Assembly: GCA_003550325.1 (NCBI GenBank)
Contig: QKWP01000131.1
Coordinates: forward strand, 57,160-121,159
DNA from: Gigaspora rosea
Lineage: Eukaryota; Glomeromycota; Glomeromycetes; Diversisporales; Gigasporaceae
DNA length: 64,000 nt
Direction of reading: 5' to 3'
In this document: positions 20,215 to 32,289 of the stretch, piece by piece
Position numbering within the stretch: the first letter of the stretch is position 1
How the letters are laid out: every line of letters begins with the position of its first letter
Notes under the pieces: generated by a model
The model's database searches: none
What the model was told of the DNA's origin: nothing
The model's input: the letters and a program-made list of their open reading frames with translations, nothing else
Translations under genes and position numbers: made by a program

Positions 20215-22290
20215 TATTAAGAGATGGGTATGAGTCAAAAGAGCGAATGAATGCCTGATTTAATCATGAAGGATTTTATTGGTGTTTGAAAGAGAATTCT
20301 TTGTAGAAATAAATAGATCAACGAAAGAAAGTAGTTCTTACAATAGAGTAATTTATGTAATTTATGTACGTCGAATCATGTATTTAAGGATTCAAATTTT
20401 GTCTCAATAAAGTTTTCTTTAAACTTCTATCACTTAAATAAATCAAAATGCATTTATACTTTATTTATCGAATTCTCATCTTTATCACTTGTTCTATTGT
20501 TACTTTATCATGAGTACATTTTTACAATCGTACATCATTTTCGTAATTAATTGTTCTATCGTATATATCATTGTTTGACTATTCGATCTATCACATTTTA
20601 CTGCATCAAACGTCTTAGATCAATCTAAGAATTAATCCATCATACCAATAATCAAACTATCTATCGTATTAATTTATCGCCCATAACAATTTATTATTGT
20701 CTGCAGACCTTCATCCCTTATCACCCCTTCTATTTGTAATGAACCAGCATTTCTTTCACTCAATCTTCTAAGTTAACTACCCTGTGTTACTTTAGCAACC
20801 TCGTACTGGATGTTCTCCCAATTCGATAGCAACACCTGTACACGTTATTCTATCCTTTAGCTTTTTAATAAAGACGAAAAATAAAAGAACTTATTAGTTC
20901 CAGTAATTCCTGTTATAAGGACAGTTTCACCATTTACAATTTCATATTTTCCATTTACAACTTCATTAATTCCATTAATGGGATTACGGATGGAAATTAT
21001 TTATTTTACTATATGTATGTTTGAATATACAAATTTACTTCAGTTTTTAAGTTCTTGCAATTTCTTTTATGCGCATATTGATTTGTGAAATGCTGTTTTT
21101 ATAATTCTTCTTTCAAATGATTTGTAAGACTTTGAACTAAATTATATTCAAAAATTATAGTATGAAGAAGGTTTATAACCGTAAATTGTTTTTGAAGAAA
21201 TACCTTGTAGTTTTGTTGCAGATAAAGAGTCTAAGTTAAGAGCAAAAAATTAAGTTTCATATTTTTGTTTTGCAGCTGCAGTATGGATTCAAGAATATTT
21301 TGCTGCAAGGGCATGCAAAAACCCTTGTTTCAGCTTCGTAGCCACAGCAGCAGTTTTAAAGATAGTTTATTAATTGATGGGATTTAAAAAGTAAATCATG
21401 CTCACACAATTCATGTTCATAAATTAACAATTACTTATTCATAAATTCTTATTTAACATTACCTGAACACTTCAAATCATTTTATTTGCATTAATTTAGT
21501 CTAAAAACAGCAAATCATTCTTATAATTCATGTTAATAAATGCTTATTTACCATTTCCTAATACCCTTCAAAATCATTTCATGCAGTAAGTGAATATAAA
21601 GATGATACATTAATCTGTGGAATTAGTGCAAATTATGTTCGTAAATAATTATAGCATGTAACAAGTATATAATTTAGTAATTACAAAAGATATATATACA
21701 TAAAAGGACTAATGATGCCTGACGAAATGACGAATCGTTTCATCATGCTGAATAATTCGTCAGCAACTTCGAGTTGACGAAATCACTAATGACCAAACTC
21801 ATTGTGAATGTCGTATCCTGTATCCCGTGACGAATAACATAACTCATGGCACAAAACATAAATTTATTTAAAAAAGTGGTTTATCTTTTAGGAATCATTG
21901 AAAACTAGTAAATTAGTCCATGCGAACTTAATTGCTCTTATCTATCCTTTTTTGACAACTTTATCCGAAATTACCTGACGATTTGCATCATCATATAATA
22001 TAGATAACCAAATTGGGTCTTATTCTGTTACTAAAGTTCTAAATGCCTGTCCGCTTAAAGCAATCTGATTGGTCGAATTTTGGTGCCATGATCAGGATCG
22101 TCATCAGGTGATCTATGCATATCGACTAATCTCTATATATTATTAAAATTCAATTCTGTCTGGTCAATTTCGGTACTTATGTAACCAATCGTATATGTAA
22201 CCAAGTTCAGAAGTGATAAACATATTGTATTCTTGCTCATTTCAACAAAGTTCATTTACCCTAGATAGACAATAAATAAAAAATAACATG
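20215..22290. other. Gene-poor region
   Basis: No gene recognised. A diverged two-copy repeat lies at about 21410-21595 (AATTCATGTT...AATAAAT...TCAAATCATTT). Around 21719-21790 several TGACGAA and its complement TTCGTCA occur close together, recalling the minisatellite at 22545. Confidence 0.5.
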
Positions 22291-22371
22291 TATATGTTGT
22301 GCGTCAGATCTAATTCGACGCGCGTCAGATGCCGATTTCCATTTGATGCATGTCACCTGACTATTGGTGAT
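22291..22371. repeat. Left terminal inverted repeat of the 24.6-kb block
   Basis: Begins TATATGTTGTGC and contains CGACGCGCGTCAGATG and CGATTTCCATTTGATGCA. Its reverse complement recurs at 46801-46897 with about six mismatches, a one-base gap and one 17-base insertion in the right copy. The match was made by eye. Confidence 0.75.
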
Positions 22372-22544
22372 GCAAGATCTTCAAAATCTAATAAAAAAAA
22401 ATTAATATCGATATATTTGTTCACCCTTGGAGCTGTCATTGGTGTCGTTACATTTTAAGTTGCCACTGGTATTGTCGTATTTAAAGCAGTTGTCGTCGTC
22501 ATTGGAGTCGCTGTTTTTGGAGGTTGTTGCTTTTGAGTTATATG

Positions 22545-23060
22545 GGGAGTTCATTTGTCACTTCATTGTAGGTTCTTTCGTCATTTCACAGTAGCCTTAC
22601 GTAGTTTCCTTCGTAGGTCTTTCTTGTTTCGCAGTGTATCCTTTAGTCATTTCATGGTCTTCCTTTCGTTGTTTAAAGGTAGGATTTTTCCTCGTTGGAT
22701 CTTTTTGTCATTTCACGATGTGTCTTTCATCGTTTATGGTATGGTAGGTCTTACATTGTTTCCTTCATCGCTTTACAGTGGGTCTTTCATTGTTTCAAGG
22801 CGAGTCTTTCGTCGTGGGTTTTTTTGTCATTTATGGTGAGCCCCTTCGTCATTTCACAGTGCATTTCTTCGTCATTTCATAGTAGATCTATCATCGTTTA
22901 TGGTATAGTAAATCTTTCGTCATTTCATGGTGGTTCTTTTGTTGCTTCACAGTGAGTTCTTTCTTTGTTTAAGGTGGGTTTTTTCGTCGCTTGTCTCATC
23001 ATTTGTGATGGACTTTTTCGTAGTTTCACAGTGGTTTTTGAAGTTGTTTCGCAGTAGTTT
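22545..23060. repeat. Degenerate minisatellite (TTCGTCATTTCACAGT units)
   Basis: More than fifteen imperfect units of about 22-30 bases built from TCTTTCGTCATTTCACAGTG and TTCGTCGTTTAAGGT lie in a row. It is T-rich on the plus strand, unlike the A-rich coding block to its right. Open frames across it are products of the repeat. Confidence 0.85.
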
Positions 23061-24060
23061 TTTATATCATAGTTATTAGGATTGAGGCTAGCGTAGTGTT
23101 GGTTTAATTTGTTATGCAGTTTTCGTTGTATGATGATTCGATCGTATTTAATAAAAAATAAAATAAATCTGCATAATCACACAGTGTTCGTTGTGCAAGC
23201 CATGGTTACAATTATTAACCCATGTTTAAAGATCGGATAAACATTTTGGTTGCATAGTTTTCAACAGTGCGTCAGTTTGCAACTGACACACCTCAGATTA
23301 CAATGGCTAATGTATCGAATAGCATGTACAGGGTATCACATAAAATTACCCAGAAGCTCATTTTCCAAATCCGTACAAATTGGACCATGAAGAAAACCGA
23401 ACATCAGAAATTCAAAAATCGAACCGTAACACCAATCTGGCTGGTACAGAAATTGGCACAACTACTGAAATACAATCAAAACAATAACATGTAAACAACA
23501 AATATGTTAACGTGATCAAATAAATAGGAAAACAAAATTAACGTGATATATTTTATTAATCAAAAATAATTATTTAAACCCAACCTTTTTACATGTTATT
23601 CTTGCGAATTTAACCTGTATTTCAGTATTATTACCCTTATAAATCGTTAATCATATTACTGTATTAAAAATCGAAATTATACCACAAAATTATTACTGTA
23701 TAGAACCTTGAATATTAGTTTAGCACCAATATACTCGATATCTTAAATGATATTAAACTTTATAGTGTATATTCTTATTTATTATTACACATTACTATTA
23801 TTCAACTATATTATCTATCGTATATTAAACATCATAAATAAAATCAAAGTTTATTAAATAAACATATTTTCTTGTCGAAAAACTTGTTAATAAAGTGTAT
23901 TTAATTATATAACTTTCTGAACTAAAGTTTTAACAAATATCAAAAGTGAAATAGTGCGCACTCTTGAGCACTAACTTTGAGAATAGCTAACTCAAAGAAG
24001 GAACTATATTGAAACAGAAGTATTAACTATACATTCAATAGAACACAAAGAATTAAATGC
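23061..24060. other. No confident gene
   Basis: A 75-codon ORF at 23267-23494 (basic, with MKKTEHQKFKNRTVTPIW) has no recognisable domain and lies in ordinary AT-rich sequence; I do not call it a gene. The rest is noncoding. The A-rich block begins near 23950. Confidence 0.5.
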
Positions 24061-24595
24061 AAAGAAATATAAAAGACACCCAATATTGATACCATATAGC
24101 CACCTTAATCACAAACTAAACGCTTGAACCTACAAATTTCACAACCACATTCCATAATTTAACATTTAGAAGAAATAAGTGCCCAAACAAAGAACCATAA
24201 AATAACCAACCAATAACTTTTTAACACCCACAATTATTTACAACGATAACAGAATTCGAAGTATTTAAATGCCGAAATTCAAATAATACAAATATAGTAA
24301 TAGTACAGAGAAAGGCATCCAACTTTGCCAATATAAATCTTAATGATTAACGCCAAAACAGCCTTAATACACCAAATAATATTATTCATAATATTAGTAA
24401 TTTTAGCCTCAGAACAATATCAATACCAACAAAAAATCAGACCATAGCAAAAGCCAATATAGTAATATCAGTACCAGTACCGCAAACAATATCAGCAACA
24501 CCAACTTCTACAATACCAAACACCCAAGAAAATCCAAGCATAAAGCCAACTAATGCCAAAATCACAATACTAGCTACATCTACAGAAGCTCAAAC

Positions 24596-24790
24596 AACAA
24601 CATAAACAATACATTAGCAATAGAAATTCTATTTACAATTACAGCCGCATTATCAATAATAGCAATAATATTAGAAATGTGTATCAAAAGAAATAGACAA
24701 AGAAAATTAGCATATAAATGCAATCTATGAGCACAAGCACTAATAGGAATGAGTCAAGTACCATTTACATCACCAATTGATATAAACAAT
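24596..24790 (+). pseudogene. Small membrane ORF relic
   Basis: An open stretch gives ILFTITAALSIIAIILE, a clear single membrane segment, followed by CIKRNRQRKLAYKCNL. A TGA follows, and the frame continues AQALIGMSQVP after it. Short outer part, one membrane helix, basic inner part is the same plan as at 25548. No family recognised. Confidence 0.45.
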
Positions 24791-25084
24791 ATCAATATAG
24801 AACAGTTAGCCCAACAATAGCACAATTACAAACCAACTACCAAGATATAAAAAAGGCACCAACAATATTAATCTTTACTGCGCCAAAACAATAATACTAG
24901 TGTAACTTTATATAAACTACACTATTCATTCATAAATAATATAATTAAAAAATATTCGAACAAACAAAAGCATATACCCACGTGATTAAGCATATTCATG
25001 AACACAAATATTCTTCAACATACAATCTATGACCACTATCCAAACTATTGTACCAACAACAATCGATAATACTTCAGGAGATAT

Positions 25085-25250
25085 TACAAAGCATATTCAT
25101 TGTTATAAGCACTAATTATAGTAATATTCATCTATTTATTAACAATTACTATCTGCTGTATATCAATACAAATATATAAAAGAGATTATACAAAAGACAT
25201 CCAAATGTATCATACGAAGCTCAATACAATGATTCAGGCTGCTGCTAAAT
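25085..25250 (+). pseudogene. Small membrane ORF relic
   Basis: Open stretch ALIIVIFIYLLTITICCISI followed by QIYKRDYTKDIQMYH: one membrane helix and a basic tail. It is the second of three such small membrane ORFs at the left end of the block. No start codon can be fixed and no family is recognised. Confidence 0.45.
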
Positions 25251-25547
25251 AAATCAAACAAACCAATCTCAAGAACAACCAATTACACCAATATCACCAG
25301 AAACTGCTACAATTATCACATTTACTGTTATAAGTATCTAAACTACATATATAGGAGCTGTAACCAAAGGAAACAAAGAACCTTGAAAAGAAACAATAGG
25401 ATACCAGACTTTCAACAAGGACAGCACAAACTAAGAACCTTAACATGAGAACAAATTAACAACCTACCACCAGACCAGAAACTCAGACTATAACAATATC
25501 AACAAACACTCCAACAAGAAAATACTATCTTCACAGGAAGAAGATAA

Positions 25548-25880
25548 ATGAGTCAACAGTTTTCACTTGTAACAATATCAGCACCTACAATAACTTAGAC
25601 CTTAAACATAACAATAACCCAAACAGCACAACCAACAACAGTATTTCAAACAACTACAACTACAAAAACAGTAATACATTCATACTTTCAAGACCAAAAC
25701 ATAATAATTGAAGATATAGTAATAGCACTAATAGCAGTATTCACATTTATATTAGCAGTATACTTCGGATATAAACAAAGACTTAATAACAAACTCAAAC
25801 TAGCAGAAAAAGAACAACAAAGAATATATCAACTTGCATCAACAATAGATACTACTATAACACCTACAATATCAGTTTAA
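25548..25880 (+). CDS. Small single-pass membrane protein, one in-frame TAG
   Basis: ATG at 25548 opens MSQQFSLVTISAPTIT. An in-frame TAG (25596-25598) follows, where Gln would fit the repetitive TITQT context. The frame then runs on through a Thr/Gln-rich region that looks exposed, one membrane helix (about 25703-25755, IVIALIAVFTFILAVYFGY), and a basic-charged helical tail. It stops at TAA 25878-25880, which overlaps the next ORF's ATG by one base (TAATG). Function unknown. The plan is that of a small type I/III membrane protein. Confidence 0.6.
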
Positions 25881-26203
25881 TGAACAACTACAATATTAGT
25901 TTGCTAAACTCTGAAGAATACCTCAAAAATATTGAAAATAGAATTAAAGAACTCAGAAATATTGATTTAGGACCCAAAAAGTACAAACAACTAGAACAAC
26001 AAGAAGAAACAATATTCCAACAAAGCAAGATTATAATTGATCAAAACAAACCTGCAAGAGCAAAACTAGTACAAGCATATATTATCAATTGTATAAGAAG
26101 AGAAAAACCTGAAGAATATATCAACAACATTGTAAATATATACAAACAAGACCTAGAATATTTAACCAATATCATAAACCAAAAATACCTGAATGCAACA
26201 TAG
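25880..26203 (+). CDS. Unknown helical protein
   Basis: 107 codons from ATG 25880, which overlaps the stop of the membrane ORF. The product is charged and mostly helical (repeated ENRIKELRNI, KYKQLEQQEE, a central IIDQNKPARAKLVQAYI). No stop inside. I recognise no family. The tight overlap suggests shared expression with the ORF before it. Confidence 0.6.
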   Translation: MNNYNISLLNSEEYLKNIENRIKELRNIDLGPKKYKQLEQQEETIFQQSKIIIDQNKPARAKLVQAYIINCIRREKPEEYINNIVNIYKQDLEYLTNIINQKYLNAT

Positions 26204-26247
26204 CAATACAATTAAACTTACAAACCAAACACTTAACTACTAGCTAA

Positions 26248-26661
26248 CAATATACCCAAATACATACTATCACGACCCCAAAAAAAAGAGAACTACAAGA
26301 TCAATTCAAAAGATATTTTGATAGTGTACCTTCATACCAAACAACATTGACAACCAGAGAGTACGATACATTTGTAAAAGTAATTAATGTATTACAAGAA
26401 CTTGAAAAGAAATATACAGAAGAATTAGAAAAGATATTAAGGAAGAAAAAAGAAAACCAAAAGAAATATCTTGACAAATTAAAGAAATTTCCAAAAATAA
26501 AAGACTTATTAACCTATATAACTATTGGACACTTATCCAAAGAAAAAGAAGTACTAAAGAAAGAACTTGATCTAGAAAACCTACATATCAAGGATTATAT
26601 ACAATTTTGTCTATATATAGAAATTAAACCAAACTTCAATGCACAATGGCAGGTGCTATAG
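26248..26661 (+). CDS. Unknown Lys-rich helical protein
   Basis: Open from a TAA at 26245 to TAG 26659-26661, with no ATG near the front. The product is Lys/Glu-rich with long helices (YTEELEKILRKKKENQKKYL) and may form a coiled coil. The end overlaps the start of the gag-like ORF (ATG 26646) in another frame. No family recognised. Confidence 0.55.
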   Translation, partial: QYTQIHTITTPKKRELQDQFKRYFDSVPSYQTTLTTREYDTFVKVINVLQELEKKYTEELEKILRKKKENQKKYLDKLKKFPKIKDLLTYITIGHLSKEKEVLKKELDLENLHIKDYIQFCLYIEIKPNFNAQWQVL

Positions 26662-27059
26662 AATTTTCAGACCTTAACAAAATTAACTTCAAAACTTTAA
26701 TGAATAGAATAATACTCAATGGTTCAAATTGGGTACAATTCAGAAACCATTTTGAACATGCAATACAAATATAAGTACTACTGGACTTATTAACAATAGG
26801 ATTCTTTACTAAAAACTACAATAATGGATAAAACAGACTACCCTTAAACAATATAGCTGCAAATATAGCAGGAAATCCAAACGCACCAGGAGCATATAAT
26901 GCAGTATTTAGCAAAAACCTCATACATAAACTGAAAATATCATGCTTTGATTATGAGAGATATATATTATATGAAACACACAAAAATGAATTGACATCAT
27001 ACTTCTGCAGTGACTTAATAGAGGAGCACGAAGAAGAAGACATTAATAGGAATCAATAG
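26646..27059 (+). pseudogene. Gag-like N-terminal part, broken by stops
   Basis: ATG 26646 opens MAGAIEFSDLNKINFKTLMN followed by GSNWVQFRNHFEHAIQ. TAA, TAA and TAG codons interrupt the same frame, which otherwise reads as an even protein (NIAGNPNAPGAYNAVFSKNL). The W..F...F pattern and place before CCHC ORFs suggest a capsid-like Gag region; the similarity is too weak to be firm. It could also be an unrelated helical protein. Confidence 0.45.
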
Positions 27060-27165
27060 AAGATAGACCACCAACAATTTTATTGGATAAAACTAACTTT
27101 CCAGAAGTAATGAATGCACACTTCGCCACAGCACATGACTGAGGAATAGGACAAGAAAACTTAGA

Positions 27166-27378
27166 ATGCCAAGATCAAACGGACAATCAAGACAAGTATC
27201 ATTCAGATTATGGTTTGATAAAGTGTTTATAAAACCAAAAATGATTAAAGAAAAGCAAAAACAGTTCAACAAAATGAAATTTGAACCCAAATATCTAATT
27301 GAAATAAATGAAGCAGCAAACTTCCAAACTAAATTTATGCATGACTTAGCATATACAGAAACAATACATCATTCTTAG
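27166..27378 (+). pseudogene. Gag-like middle fragment
   Basis: 70 codons from ATG 27166 (RLWFDKVFIKPKMIKEKQ ... NEAANFQTKFMHDLAY), in a different frame from the stretches before and after, so an indel separates them. No family can be named on its own; it is placed with Gag because a CCHC protein follows directly. Confidence 0.4.
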
Positions 27379-27404
27379 AAGGACTACAAATATTATTAGA
27401 AGGA

Positions 27405-28103
27405 ATGTTACCAAATGGACAACATAAACTAAAAGACTACAAAAGCCAAATGAACCTAATTAACAATGAAATAACAGATACTCCTGCATTCTTTACAGCA
27501 TTATCAAGAGTATATGATTATTATAAATCAGAAAAAGTAGAAGAATATTTCAGAAATCAATCAAAAAAGAAACAAGCAAATTATTTAAACAAATTGATAT
27601 ATAAACCAAAAGAATATTTTGATAACTAGAAAAAGAAAAAAGAAAATAGATTCAAAAAGAATGAATTCGCAATAGTACCCCTCAGAAATATGAAATGTTA
27701 TAATTGCAGAAGAAAAGGACATCTTATGAGTGACTGTAGATCCAAGAAACAAGAAAAAGGCTATAAAGGAAAGAAATTCTCAAAAGAAAAATTCTTAAAA
27801 GATAGAAATAGAAAAGAATTTAATAAAAAAGTAAATAAATATACTAACAAGAAAGGAAGATCTTGGAAATCAAAAGAAGAATATAAGAAATGGAAGAAAT
27901 CAAGAAAAAGAAAAAACTTGTTCAAGCCTTTTAAATTCAAAGAAGAAAGATTCAAGAAATCATCATTTCGCCCAAAAGACTCATTAGGGCAATATGGAAA
28001 GATATATAAACCATTTAACAAAGAAAAATACAAGGATAAAAAAATGTGGTGTGACTACTATAAAACAGTCACACACTTTATCAATAGCTGTTACAAATAT
28101 TGA
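27405..28103 (+). pseudogene. Gag-like nucleocapsid with CCHC knuckles
   Basis: The frame from 27405 is broken by a TAG (27627-27629) but goes on in the same frame to CYNCRRKGHLMSDC, a perfect CX2CX4HX4C knuckle at about 27696-27735. A very basic Lys/Arg tail follows, then CDYYKTVTHFINSC, a knuckle whose second Cys is Tyr. A TGA ends it (28101-28103). The basic charge and knuckles fit RNA binding by a nucleocapsid. The TAG and final TGA may be decay, since the frame remains open beyond 28103. Confidence 0.65.
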
Positions 28104-28387
28104 AAAAATGTAAAAGAAGTAGAAGACCCAATGGTCTTTAACCTTGAAAAATTAAGAGAAAAAGAAGATTTTGATGAATACATATGATTCACAAAATTTA
28201 GAGAACAATATCATCTTGAAAATGAATACTCATCAAGTGAAGAATCACAATCCTATCAAGAACCTGAATAGTACAAATTATCAAATGAATCAAGCAAATC
28301 TGATGAAGAATATGAAAGTTACAACCTTGAAAAGAAAACAAACTTAGAAAGCGAAATTGAAAATGATTATTATTTCTAAATGGGAGC

Positions 28388-28882
28388 ATGCCCAATACTC
28401 ATGAACAACTCCCTAAATTAAATAAAAGCTATATTGGAGAGTATAATAACAAACATTATAATATGTATAATTATCCATATCCATATTCATGTATCAAAGA
28501 ACTAGAACTATTCACATTTAATAAAGAAAAATATTTTTACAAACCAAAACACTCTGTCTATCATAATTATAAAAAATTATTCCTTCCTGAACAAAAAAAA
28601 ATCAATGAACTAAAACAAAAAGGAGCAAAAGGATTCTACTTTCTAGCACTCATAAATTGCATAATAATAGAATTCAAACAAGATGAAGAATCAACTAATA
28701 CATTAATGGGAATAAACCATGCAAAAAGACTAGGATTAGAAAAGATCATAACAAAACCAGCAATAGCAGAAGCAGTAGAAAGTGAAGTCAAAATATTAGA
28801 CAAAATAGTAGTCGATATCAAAATTAATGAATATTTAACAAAGAACTTAAAAATAGATATCCTTAACACAGAATTGAAATAA
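28388..28882 (+). CDS. Protease-like ORF between gag and RT genes
   Basis: 164 codons from ATG 28388, no internal stop. The second half (FLALINCIIIEFKQ, DEESTNTLMGINHAKRLGLE, then KIVVDIKINEYLTKNLKIDIL) follows the strand pattern of retroviral-type aspartic proteases, in which D-[ST]-G-[AS] is followed by N.(I/L)...A..LGL and later beta strands. Here the active-site triplet reads D-E-E, so the catalytic Gly would be missing. If the assignment is right the enzyme is dead, perhaps through a GGA to GAA change. Position after the nucleocapsid fits protease. This is inference from pattern only. Confidence 0.4.
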   Translation: MPNTHEQLPKLNKSYIGEYNNKHYNMYNYPYPYSCIKELELFTFNKEKYFYKPKHSVYHNYKKLFLPEQKKINELKQKGAKGFYFLALINCIIIEFKQDEESTNTLMGINHAKRLGLEKIITKPAIAEAVESEVKILDKIVVDIKINEYLTKNLKIDILNTELK

Positions 28883-29150
28883 ATCCTCCCTAGTAATAAA
28901 TATTAATCACAAATAGGAATATCAAAAGACCAAAAGAACTATACAATTCTCATTAATAATAAACCAATACTTAACCAAAGAGTTCTCATACAACAGATGA
29001 CAATGCTCAGAGGCTACTGTTAAATCTATCTGAAATATACTCTGAGAATAAACCTAGCAGCAAGTTTCGAGTATCCAAGTATCACCATCGAGATTTCTCA
29101 GGACCAAAGGCCAGTAAGAAGTTTCTTAAAACCTGCAGAAATGAGCAAAG

Positions 29151-29540
29151 TAAGAAAAGATATAAGGCATCCAATAAAGTAAATTCGAACTCGCAACTAG
29201 TCAAATTTAACCAAAAATTAGCAAAAGAAGGCTTTAAAACTAAAAATAGAATGGGGAAAGATACAAGGCGCCCAACTATAAAAATGTTGCAACCGGATCT
29301 AAACAACCTAATCAATTATTAAAAGAAGCTAAAGCTAAAACAAACAATTCTGTTGGTTGCATTACTTTTCAGAAAAAAGATATAAGGCACCCAACCAAGA
29401 TGAATTAACCAGACTCAATCAACCTAATATAAATAAGAATACAAAACCAAAAGAAAAAGATATAAGGTACACTGAAAGTGAAAAAGATATTGGCACCCCA
29501 ACAACATTACAAAAATAGTAAGAAAAAATATAAGGTGCCA
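29151..29540 (+). repeat. Repeated AAAGATATAAGGCACCCAA motif
   Basis: Six imperfect copies start at about 29151, 29254, 29371, 29451, 29479 and 29521. Four weaker ones lie at about 24064, 24308, 24842 and 25181. Read as protein in the best frames the motif gives KDIRHPTK-like peptides, so it could be a decayed coding repeat. It could also be a DNA or RNA signal. Spacing is irregular (27-117 bases). Confidence 0.6.
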
Positions 29541-31197
29541 GAGCAGAACAAAAACCTCTGAAACAAAAAATAGGCATATTGCCTCATATTCAAAAGTGCC
29601 TAAACAAAAAGATATTCCTAAAGAACTAGGCAAGATAACCTGCAAAGAACATAAAAAGAAAATCAAGTATGATTTATTTACAATATCACATATTGATTCA
29701 AATGCACTTCAACTGTTTTATAAACAGTGTGAAGAAACCAAAGTTACAAGAAACTAATTGGGATAACCTGTGACGGACTATGGAAAGATATAGCAGAAGC
29801 CATTATACAAACTGGAAGCTTTTTATACAAACTTTTATACAGTATATATTTGCAAAAAGAGACTTCAAAAACAAAGTTGAACAAAACCAAATAATATTGA
29901 TAAGAGGCATACCAGATATTGAAAATGATATCAAGATAATAGAAGACAATAAACAATCTCAATTGAAGCTAGTTATACATGCAACAATAGATTAGATTTA
30001 AGTGGTAATACATATAATAAGCAAGGTAATTAAACTGAAGAGTAAACAGAATAATAGAAGAAGTGCAAAGAGCACATTGAATTTGAGCTAAAAACTACAT
30101 ACTTCATATTGGAACAGCTCAAAATAATAACAAAAGTGATATAATACAGTACCTGCAAAAAATATTAAAACAAACAAAGACACAGACGTTATAATATTAT
30201 TAGAAAAATCAGTAGCAAATAAATGCTATAGTGCTATAATAGAAGAACTAATAGAAATTAGATCCAAGGTTCACAAAGAAAATTGGTATAACAAACATCT
30301 TGCAATAGAAAAAATGATAGATAGAGTTAAGTTGTGCTTTGACATACAATATTATTTTGTAGCAGGAGCAGGTAGAACAACAGAAGACTATAAAAAAGTC
30401 TTAGACAAGTATGGAAAAGATATCTAACTTTGCCACATAAACAATGTGGTTCGCACTAGAAAAATTAAAGACAAAAACAGCTGTATTTATGAAATTAAAG
30501 AAACAATCTTTGGAAGTGGACATGATATCCATGAACACTGCTAATGGGATTATTACCTCCAAAAAATATTCAAAACCATGATACAACAATATAAAGGAGC
30601 TACAATACTAGAAACACCTAGAAAAAAAGACTGGGATAAACAAGAACAAATAAAAGAAGTACAAACACTGAGATATTGCGCTATGAATATACTATCATCA
30701 GATAAAGAACTAGAAAAAGAACTGTCAGACAAGATAAAAAAATTAAACGAATAGGACCCAAGGAAAGGCATACAATATAGTGATTTGCCAATAGAAGTTA
30801 TAAATAACTACTGAGAAAACCCAATAGATCCAATGGATTATCTAATGAATTCAATGAAAAACCAAAGCTTAGAAAGAAAAAAAAATATCAAGATCAACAA
30901 AAAGATAAAGCTAGAAAAAACATTTATAATGATAAAATAGGACAAATAACTCAGAAAATTAATGAAGTCAGAAATAAATATTCACCTCGAATAGAACTAT
31001 CCAAGAAGAAAAATAAATCACCGACATCACTATTATTCTCACATATGTGGAAGAAAATGAATGATGATTTAGAAGAAATCAAAAAAATACAAAATGAAAA
31101 TGACTCAAAGGAACTAATAACAAATCTAAAAAGACTAATGGAAGATATAGCAGATATTGAAACAAAATATCTGAAACTAACAAGAATGGACAGAAAA
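29541..31197 (+). pseudogene. Unrecognised A-rich coding relic
   Basis: Several open stretches on the plus strand, in shifting frames and broken by single stops, have protein-like composition (29780-29995; about 30330-30750 with WDYYLQKIFKTM and DWDKQEQIKEVQTLRY; about 30770-30880 with an in-frame TGA at 30812). Taken together they look like one or two decayed helical proteins. I recognise no domain. Some gaps are too broken to assign. Confidence 0.35.
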
Positions 31198-31794
31198 GAT
31201 GTACATAAAAATTAGAAACTTATACAAGAAATATTTACATTGCCAGAAGATATAAGAGACCATCCTAGAACTGAAAAAGAAAAGCTCTGAAACGAAATCC
31301 AATGGGTAGAAAGACAGAATAAAATAACACAAGAATCTGTTAAAAGAGAAGTAAGAAGAAAAGAGATAGAATACCAAAAAGATATAAATAAACAATTGAA
31401 TAGAACAGTTGAAGACTTCAGGAAGATACAAGACTACGAGAAACAAGCTATATTATATAATTTAATTCAAACCTCAGTAACAAATACAAACCCAGAAATA
31501 AGAACCCAAGCAGAGGTAAAATATAATGAATTTATAAGAGAAATCCTAAAAAATCCAAAGAAAACACAAAAAACACCTACAAAAACTACAAAAATAGAGA
31601 CAACCAAAGACTTCTTTGAACAATTAAAGAAAAAAGATGAACAATTAAAAGAAATAACTAAAGAAAGAAAACAAAAAGAAGAAGAAATAAAGAAAACAAT
31701 AGACTCAGACTCAGATAATGAAAGCAACTTAAAAGATAAAAACATTCAAAGGAAGCATAATAAGTTCATGAAAAATCTCAATAAAAGTGAATGA
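31198..31794 (+). pseudogene. Unknown coiled-coil protein
   Basis: The frame begins about 31218 (KLIQEIFTLPEDIRD), crosses a TGA at 31288-31290 where Trp would fit (EKL-stop-NEIQWVERQ), and runs to TGA at 31792. The product is highly charged, with long Lys/Glu helices typical of a coiled coil (FFEQLKKKDEQLKEITKERK). The acidic DSDSDNES stretch near the end is likely disordered. No family recognised. Confidence 0.5.
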
Positions 31795-31893
31795 AAACAA
31801 TCAAATCTTGGACCAGACTAGCAAAGATTTAGAGAAGCAAATCTAGGACCAAACATTAACAAACCAAATAAAAAAGACTTACTAAGACCTTTA

Positions 31894-32142
31894 ATGATAA
31901 ATAATGAAGTATCAAAACACTCACATTCAAAGAAATCAAGTATCAGTAGTATGGCTAGTACTAGCAGCATACCTAGTATACACTTGAAAAATCAGCCAGC
32001 TATAGTACCTACTGACTATAAAGAAACATACGAGATGGATAATAGTGAGAACCTCTATAAACAAGGAGACATAGAAATAGAAGATGACAATAATATATAC
32101 AACTTTAATGATAATCAACAGAAATATCAAGAAAATGAATAA
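31894..32142 (+). CDS. Unknown Ser-rich, disordered ORF
   Basis: 82 codons from an ATG at 31894. Ser-rich low-complexity front (SKKSSISSMASTSSIPS) and acidic Asn-rich end. No domain. It lies between the coiled-coil ORF and a membrane ORF and may be the tail of one of them after a frame change. Confidence 0.4.
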   Translation: MINNEVSKHSHSKKSSISSMASTSSIPSIHLKNQPAIVPTDYKETYEMDNSENLYKQGDIEIEDDNNIYNFNDNQQKYQENE

Positions 32143-32289
32143 GAAACTCCCCAAGGAAACCAAGAAATTACTAATATATTCTCAAAAGGATATAATTATA
32201 TTTTCAGAAGAAAAAGAAGCAACAATGATCTAAAAGAAAACATAATAAAGAAACAAGCTATAAAAAATATAGAAAGTGAACAAAATAAC

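Noticed and set aside
22555-22955. Phe/Ser-rich ORFs of 86-94 codons
   Set aside because: They only translate the minisatellite units; overlapping frames give similar products.
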